Below are positions 5,337 to 8,820 of a DNA stretch of 8,820 bases, in pieces. Below the pieces are notes generated by a model that saw nothing but the letters and a program-made list of their open reading frames with translations, did not search any database and was not told the DNA's origin. The position numbers and the translations under genes are program-made. Positions within the stretch are counted from its first letter, which is position 1, and each line of letters starts with the position of its first letter. Source of the stretch: Chloroflexota bacterium. GTDB lineage: Bacteria > Chloroflexota > Anaerolineae > UBA4142. The stretch lies in the NCBI GenBank assembly GCA_016199405.1, contig JACQGS010000189.1, positions 1-8,820 of the forward strand, given 5' to 3'.

Positions 5337-6238
5337 TACGCTTCGTCCGCGCGGTTCTGAAATGCCTGATCGAAAAATTTCACGATCCGCGCGCGATATT
5401 CAGCGCCGGCGACCGCTTCGATCTTGCGATGCTCGGTGTGCGGAACGATCCACAACGCTTTGGGCTCGCGCGCGTAGCGGAATAATTCGCGTGCTTGGCT
5501 CACGTCAACGTCCGCATCGTTTTCGGCGTGCATTAGCAACAAGGGACGCGGCGTGATTTTAGCGACCCAGTGAATCGGGTTCGCGGCAAAAAGATTCGCC
5601 CGCAAACGGAGGCTTGCCATTGCGACTAACAGCCAGCCGACCAATGGCGCGATGATGCGCGGTATGCCGCGTCCGCGCGCGGCGTTGCCCATCACAAACT
5701 CTAATTCGGCAAACGCGCAATCGGTGGCGACGGCGATCACGTTGGCGCTGAGCGGAGCCGTGGCAATCGCAACCGCGCCGCCCATCGAAAATCCCAAGAG
5801 TCCGATGCGAGGGAAGCCGCGTCGCGCGAGGAAATCAATCGCGGCGAGCAAATCGGACCGCTCAAAATGAACGAGCGAGGTGACGCTGCCGGCGCTCGCG
5901 CCGTGCGCGCGGTAATCGAAATAGAGTTGGTTGTAGCCGGCGCGGTGAAAGAGCGGCGCGTAGATGAGATCGGGCGTGCAATCGCCGCGATAGCCGTGGC
6001 TGAAGATGAGCGCGTGGCGCGAGTTTGCCGCTGGGATGAACCAGCCGCGTAAGAGGATACCATCTTGGGACGAAAACGCGACGCGTTCTGAATCAAGATG
6101 GAAATCCGAAGGAGTTAATGGGGAGGTTGAACGCGGCGTATGGATGATTTCTCCGGCGCCGCCCCAAACAAAGAGAAATGCGGATAGCCCGACAAAAACA
6201 AATAAAAAGAGCCACAGGAGTGTTAGCCAAAGAGACAT
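5336..6238 (-). CDS. Membrane-anchored alpha/beta-hydrolase
   Basis: The 300-aa protein begins with a strongly hydrophobic segment (about 3-27) that could be an N-terminal anchor or uncleaved signal. It is followed by a complete serine alpha/beta-hydrolase domain. Visible elements are the oxyanion-region SHGYRG (80-85), YFDYRAHGAS (106-115), the nucleophile elbow GFSMGG (149-154, Ser151), the acid region HAENDADVD (237-245, probably Asp241) and the late HTEH (267-270), where His270 is the likely base. The FDYRAHGxS and GFSMGG pattern is that of the BEM46/FrsA-like peptidase_S9-related hydrolases; the substrate cannot be predicted. First gene of a three-gene operon with the 142-aa and toroid genes. 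No good Shine-Dalgarno precedes the ATG at 6238, and no convincing minus-strand promoter is seen upstream. Confidence 0.9.
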   Translation of the reverse strand: MSLWLTLLWLFLFVFVGLSAFLFVWGGAGEIIHTPRSTSPLTPSDFHLDSERVAFSSQDGILLRGWFIPAANSRHALIFSHGYRGDCTPDLIYAPLFHRAGYNQLYFDYRAHGASAGSVTSLVHFERSDLLAAIDFLARRGFPRIGLLGFSMGGAVAIATAPLSANVIAVATDCAFAELEFVMGNAARGRGIPRIIAPLVGWLLVAMASLRLRANLFAANPIHWVAKITPRPLLLMHAENDADVDVSQARELFRYAREPKALWIVPHTEHRKIEAVAGAEYRARIVKFFDQAFQNRADEA

Positions 6239-6277
6239 TGGTCACAAGAGGCGGTACTCGCGGATGCCGTCACCCAC

Positions 6278-6312
6278 TTTAACGATCTGTTTCGACAATT
6301 TTTTTCGTTAAA
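6278..6312. promoter_or_regulatory. Inverted repeat in the divergent intergenic region, possible operator
   Basis: TTTAACGA (6278-6285) and TCGTTAAA (6305-6312) are perfect 8-bp AT-rich arms separated by 19 nt. They lie in the 171-bp gap between the divergent hydrolase and repeat-protein genes. Such spacing, with about two and a half helical turns between half-site centres, could suit a dimeric regulator. It could also be chance in an AT-rich stretch. Confidence 0.3.
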
Positions 6313-6356
6313 TCAAACCTCAACCAGACCTTTACCGTTTTGCGTATCAAGTACTA

Positions 6357-6385
6357 TTGCGAGTAGTGATGTCCCGGATTATAAT
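6357..6385 (+). promoter_or_regulatory. Consensus promoter for the secreted repeat protein
   Basis: TTGCGA (6357-6362) and a perfect TATAAT (6380-6385) are 17 nt apart. Transcription would begin near 6392, leaving a leader of roughly 18 nt. An ACTA-N7-TAGT symmetry (6353-6367) overlaps the -35 box. Confidence 0.8.
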
Positions 6386-6390
6386 GTTTA

Positions 6391-6412
6391 AGGGGGAAGA
6401 CGATGTAAAATG
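6391..6412 (+). promoter_or_regulatory. Ribosome-binding site aimed at a minimal ATG-TAA start-stop
   Basis: AGGGGG (6391-6396) is 6 nt from ATG at 6403, which is followed at once by TAA (6406-6408). The true ATG of the long frame is at 6410, two bases after that stop and 13 nt from the same ribosome-binding sequence. The better-placed ATG thus encodes only Met. This suggests termination and re-initiation, or simply loose ribosome spacing. Confidence 0.55.
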
Positions 6413-7465
6413 AACACGAAATCTTTTCGCATCATCGCGATGAGCATCGCGCTCTTGCTAATGCTCGGCGGTGTGACGCCGGTTGCCGCGCAAACACCGG
6501 CGCTACCGGCTTGCCTTTATTTTTCGGCAGCGAATCATAATGTTCACGGCGCGTTCATGCAATACTATTTGGCGCGCAATGGAGCGGAGAATTTTGGCGA
6601 GCCATTGACCGAAGCGTTCATGGAAGAGCGAATTCTGGTCCAGTATTTTCGGAAAGCGAAATTCGAGTTCCATCCCGAATATCCCGAACCTTTCCGGGTG
6701 CAGGTTTCACTGCTGGGGCTCACTTACAATTTCTTTGATTCGCGTTTGCCCGGCGCGTTGGTCCCTGCAGCAGACGATCCGAATTTCTTGTACTTCCCGG
6801 CAACCGGGCTGACCGTTTCATTTGGGATCAAGAAATACTATTTGTCCCATTTTGGTTTCGAGACTTTGGGATATCCGATCACGTTGGTCCGCTTGGAGGG
6901 CGGTTTGTTCGTGCAGTATTTTCAACGCGGTCGAGTGGAATGGAATGGCGGCGATTTGATCGGCACGACCGTGCGGGCGAGTGACGTGGGGCAAGATGTG
7001 CTGAACAAAAAATACCCCAAAGAATTCAAGTGGCGACAGCCGGCGCTCAACGATTATTGCGCCGATTCCGCCAGAGTGGTGAGCGTGAGCAACTTTCCAA
7101 CACCGAATCTTACTCCGAACCCTACGGCAACGCCTTTTTTCGCACCCGTACCGAATCTTGGAACTTCAATGAAGGCGCAAGCGCATGTGGCACTCAAGCA
7201 AACTTCGGCGAGCGGCGCGCAATATGTCGACGTAACCGTTGACGATCAGAATCACAACCCGCTAAAAGGTGTTGGATTGATGGTAACCATCAAGTCACCG
7301 GAAGGCGAGCGCTCATTCACTTTGCTTGCGACCGATGCCTCGGGGGTCTCGAAATTTAGTTTTGAGATTGGCAAGCAACCGGCAAATTCGACTATCGTCG
7401 TCGAAGTCAAGGCGATATTGTCCAGTCTCTCTGCCTCGGCGGTGGACACTTTTACATTGCGCTAG
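6410..7465 (+). CDS. Secreted two-repeat (LGFP-like) protein with C-terminal Ig-like domain
   Basis: The 351-aa product has a clear signal peptide (basic start, hydrophobic 9-24, cleavage probably after VAA at 25-27) and no lipobox. Two repeats of a type common in Chloroflexota secreted proteins follow. Repeat 1 (about 44-90) has YYLARNGAENFGEPLTEAF and VQYFRKAKFEFHP; repeat 2 (about 134-180) has YYLSHFGFETLGYPITLV and VQYFQRGRVEW. A Pro/Asn/Thr-rich linker (229-250) leads to an Ig-like beta-sandwich of the invasin/Big-1 type (about 254-351), with YVDVTVDDQNHNPLKGVGLMV and ATDASGVSKFSFE. The role is probably cell-surface or extracellular, perhaps binding wall polymers or carbohydrates by analogy with LGFP repeats. 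Mature Cys35 and Cys217 could pair. The gene has its own promoter and terminator, so it is probably monocistronic. Confidence 0.8.
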   Translation: MNTKSFRIIAMSIALLLMLGGVTPVAAQTPALPACLYFSAANHNVHGAFMQYYLARNGAENFGEPLTEAFMEERILVQYFRKAKFEFHPEYPEPFRVQVSLLGLTYNFFDSRLPGALVPAADDPNFLYFPATGLTVSFGIKKYYLSHFGFETLGYPITLVRLEGGLFVQYFQRGRVEWNGGDLIGTTVRASDVGQDVLNKKYPKEFKWRQPALNDYCADSARVVSVSNFPTPNLTPNPTATPFFAPVPNLGTSMKAQAHVALKQTSASGAQYVDVTVDDQNHNPLKGVGLMVTIKSPEGERSFTLLATDASGVSKFSFEIGKQPANSTIVVEVKAILSSLSASAVDTFTLR

Positions 7466-7485
7466 TTTTTTCCTGCCGGAATTCC

Positions 7486-7517
7486 AAAAGCGGTGCACTA
7501 TGTGCGCCGCTTTTTTT
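7486..7517 (+). terminator. Intrinsic terminator of the secreted repeat protein gene
   Basis: A 13-bp stem runs AAAAGCGGTGCAC (7486-7498), loop TAT, GTGCGCCGCTTTT (7502-7514), with one G-U pair. The T-run covers 7511-7517. It starts 20 bp after the TAG. The reverse strand has only a short T-run, so any action on the converging minus-strand genes would be weaker. Confidence 0.9.
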
Positions 7518-7519
7518 AG

Positions 7520-7729
7520 TTACTCTCCTTGGCTTTCGTCCTCCCAGCCGATAATCCATACGCACAAGCCGGCGAGCAATATCGTCGCGACCACGAGCGC
7601 GGCGAATTGGGTGGGCAGCAAGCCCACATCTTTTGCCGACCAGACCAGAATGATCACCATTCCAGTCGCCAGCGCGACCCATGCCGCGAGGCGTGGGTGT
7701 CGCACCGACCAATTTTTTAATGACGTCAT
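7520..7729 (-). CDS. Small two-helix membrane protein
   Basis: This 69-aa protein has two predicted transmembrane helices, about 14-32 (LAAWVALATGMVIILVWSA) and 42-63 (FAALVVATILLAGLCVWIIGW). A short KDVGLLPTQ loop joins them and a charged tail EDESQGE follows. The basic start (KNW.VRHPR) predicts a cytoplasmic N-terminus by the positive-inside rule, and the C-terminus would then also be cytoplasmic. I do not recognise a family. The start is set at the ATG at 7729 because GAGGTG lies 5 nt upstream. An alternative ATG at 7777 overlaps the coaE stop as ATGA and would add 16 polar residues, but it has no ribosome-binding sequence. Follows coaE by 44 bp, so the two are probably cotranscribed. Confidence 0.75.
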   Translation of the reverse strand: MTSLKNWSVRHPRLAAWVALATGMVIILVWSAKDVGLLPTQFAALVVATILLAGLCVWIIGWEDESQGE

Positions 7730-7734
7730 TTTTT

Positions 7735-7740
7735 CACCTC
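7735..7740 (-). promoter_or_regulatory. Ribosome-binding site deciding the start of the two-helix protein
   Basis: On the minus strand GAGGTG (7740-7735) is followed by five A residues and then ATG (7729-7727). This is the best-matched ribosome-binding sequence on the minus strand of the window and favours the 69-aa product over the 85-aa alternative. Confidence 0.75.
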
Positions 7741-7773
7741 CGCTCCGCCGGTCATAGCGTCCCGCGGGATTTT

Positions 7774-8820
7774 TCATATCGGGGTCGAGATCAATTGCTC
7801 ACGCAATCGCTTGACCCAAATTTGCTCGCCGGGCTGAACGCGTTCTTTCGCCACCTGCCGCCATGTGGGATGCAACGCCGAGAGTGTGCGTTCTTGATAG
7901 CCCAATCTTTGCGCGCCGGCGCGAATAAATGCCGGCGCATCGGCAGCGACCAGCAACAAAATGGTTTCGCACGTGAGCGCGCGCGCTTCTGCTTCGATGA
8001 GCGCGATCAGTTTGGGCAAGCCGTTCTCCGCGGCGGGCGCGGATTCCGCCCAAATTTCGCGCACCGTAGCGACGAGATTTTCCGCTTCCCAACCGGCGAG
8101 CGCGACGATTTTCTCATCGGCGACCGCGAGACGATAGCCGCGCTCGCCAAAGAGTTTGAGCAATTCAGCGCGCGGGTACGGTTCGGTGCGTTTTTCTTTT
8201 TGCATCAACACCGCGCCCAGCGCGTCCAGATCATTCCGCCGCGCGCGGCGCGCCTGAATTTCTATCGGCGGGGGTTGCGGAGCCGGCGTTGCGCTTGGCA
8301 TCGCGATGACTGTCCGCATTGCCGGCGCGGTGAGGTAATCGGCGAGCCAACCGGTTTTATCGTGTGCGGTTTCCGGTCGGATGGCTGCCCACGCGCGTTC
8401 GACTTGGGCGCGCGTGCTCGCTTCATCACCGTTGTTGTCAATCACGACGCTCGCCGCTTTGATTTTTTCTTCAAGCGATCCCTGCGCGGCAAGCCGCGCG
8501 CGCGCATCGGCTTCCGCCATTTTTCGGTCACGCAGCACGCGCGCGATTTCAACTTCCGGCGCACATTGCACGACCCAGACCGCATCACACCAACGCGAAA
8601 GACCGGCTTCAATTAGTTTAATCGCCTCGATCACGACCACCGATTCTTGATTGTGGCGCAATAGCGATTGAAGCTGCATCGCGACTGCCGGGTGGACAAT
8701 CGCTTCGAGCTTGCCGAGCATTTCCGAATCCGCAAAGACGCGTTGTCCCATCTGCGCGCGATCAATCTCGCCGTTGAAATGCGCGACGTCCCAGCCGAAC
8801 AATTCGATGACGCTGTGCCA
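7774..8820 (-). CDS. coaE: Dephospho-CoA kinase with C-terminal GNAT-like domain (5' end outside window)
   Basis: CoaE phosphorylates the ribose 3'-hydroxyl of dephospho-CoA, the last step of coenzyme A synthesis. The frame is open to the window edge, so the P-loop and true start are missing; 348 codons plus stop are visible. CoaE motifs present are NGEIDRAQMGQRVFAD, LEAIVHPAV, VVVIEAIKLIEAGL (the family usually has PLL(F/Y)E), the Arg/lid region RVLRDRKMAEADARARLAAQ, and ASVVIDNNGDEAS. A linker with PSATPAPQPPP (around 8270) leads to about 155 more residues, from IEIQARRARRNDLDALGAVL to LISTPI. These look GNAT-like, but without a clear Q/RxxGxG/A acetyl-CoA loop, so the domain may be inactive. 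Plain CoaE is near 200 residues, so this is a fusion or long extension, which I recall from other Chloroflexota. The ATGA at its 3' end touches an alternative start of the next gene. Confidence 0.9.
   Translation of the reverse strand, partial: WHSVIELFGWDVAHFNGEIDRAQMGQRVFADSEMLGKLEAIVHPAVAMQLQSLLRHNQESVVVIEAIKLIEAGLSRWCDAVWVVQCAPEVEIARVLRDRKMAEADARARLAAQGSLEEKIKAASVVIDNNGDEASTRAQVERAWAAIRPETAHDKTGWLADYLTAPAMRTVIAMPSATPAPQPPPIEIQARRARRNDLDALGAVLMQKEKRTEPYPRAELLKLFGERGYRLAVADEKIVALAGWEAENLVATVREIWAESAPAAENGLPKLIALIEAEARALTCETILLLVAADAPAFIRAGAQRLGYQERTLSALHPTWRQVAKERVQPGEQIWVKRLREQLISTPI

Noticed and set aside
6239..6409. Minus-strand promoter for the hydrolase operon
   Set aside because: Several TTGNNN boxes are present, but none has a reasonable -10 box at 16-18 nt, so no call is made.
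7760..7769. TCCCGCGGGA palindrome between coaE and the two-helix protein gene
   Set aside because: At 10 bp in GC-rich DNA it is too short and too isolated to call an operator.
7913..7938. GCGCCGGC/GCCGGCGC inverted repeat inside coaE
   Set aside because: It lies in coding sequence in which GCGCC-type codons are very frequent, and the protein there fits the GNAT-like segment. Chance pairing from codon bias is sufficient.
1..8820. CRISPR array, phage genes, toxin-antitoxin pair, tRNA or rRNA
   Set aside because: No regular spaced repeats, no integrase, transposase or toxin motifs, and no tRNA cloverleaf or rRNA sequence were seen on either strand by eye.

Overview
The window most likely comes from a member of the Chloroflexota, probably an Anaerolineae-like, moderately GC-rich bacterium known mainly from metagenomes. 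This is inferred from content, not from a marker gene. The pointers are a dephospho-CoA kinase carrying a C-terminal acetyltransferase-like extension, a secreted protein built from 'FGxPLTE...VQYFxR' repeats, a squalene-cyclase-like toroid protein, a lipoprotein with a long Thr/Pro/Ala linker, and many small palindromic repeats between and inside genes. The DNA looks chromosomal. I see no phage, plasmid, insertion-sequence transposase, CRISPR, tRNA or rRNA gene.

Layout. Positions 1-157 hold no gene, only small hairpins and an imperfect purine/pyrimidine inverted repeat. From 2311 down to 158 on the minus strand runs a compact operon: DUF72 TIM-barrel protein, PilZ (c-di-GMP-binding) protein, endonuclease III (nth), then a DUF971 protein. 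The first three are joined by ATGA stop/start overlaps. A perfect 29-bp palindrome separates nth from the DUF971 gene. The operon has a clear promoter (TTGTTG-17-TATAAT) at 2355-2327. A nested ~128-bp palindromic element lies between it and a divergent promoter (TTGTCC-17-TATAAT, 2531-2559). That promoter drives a secreted lipoprotein with the two catalytic-glutamate motifs expected of a clan GH-A glycosidase (2662-3873, TTG start).

The glycosidase-like gene converges on a second minus-strand operon (6238 down to 3928): a membrane-anchored alpha/beta hydrolase, an unrecognised 142-aa protein and the toroid protein. These too are joined by overlaps. Both stop codons at the convergence lie inside one inverted repeat (3872-3939). 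The toroid gene carries an unusual in-frame 120-bp composite repeat with covarying hairpins. Divergent from this operon, a consensus promoter drives a secreted two-repeat protein with an Ig-like C-terminal domain (6410-7465). Its start is preceded by a minimal ATG-TAA start-stop pair and it ends at a strong hairpin terminator. The window closes with a minus-strand pair: coaE (N-terminus outside the window) followed by a 69-aa two-helix membrane protein.

How the genes work together. The nth operon combines DNA repair with a DUF72 protein, a second-messenger receptor and a DUF971 protein, a domain linked elsewhere to Fe-S carrier proteins. The glycosidase and the repeat protein are probably cell-surface products. 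I do not see a complete new defence or biosynthetic system. The most unusual material is the repeat layer: at least five palindromic elements placed at gene ends, between divergent promoters, in a ribosome-binding-site position and inside a coding frame.
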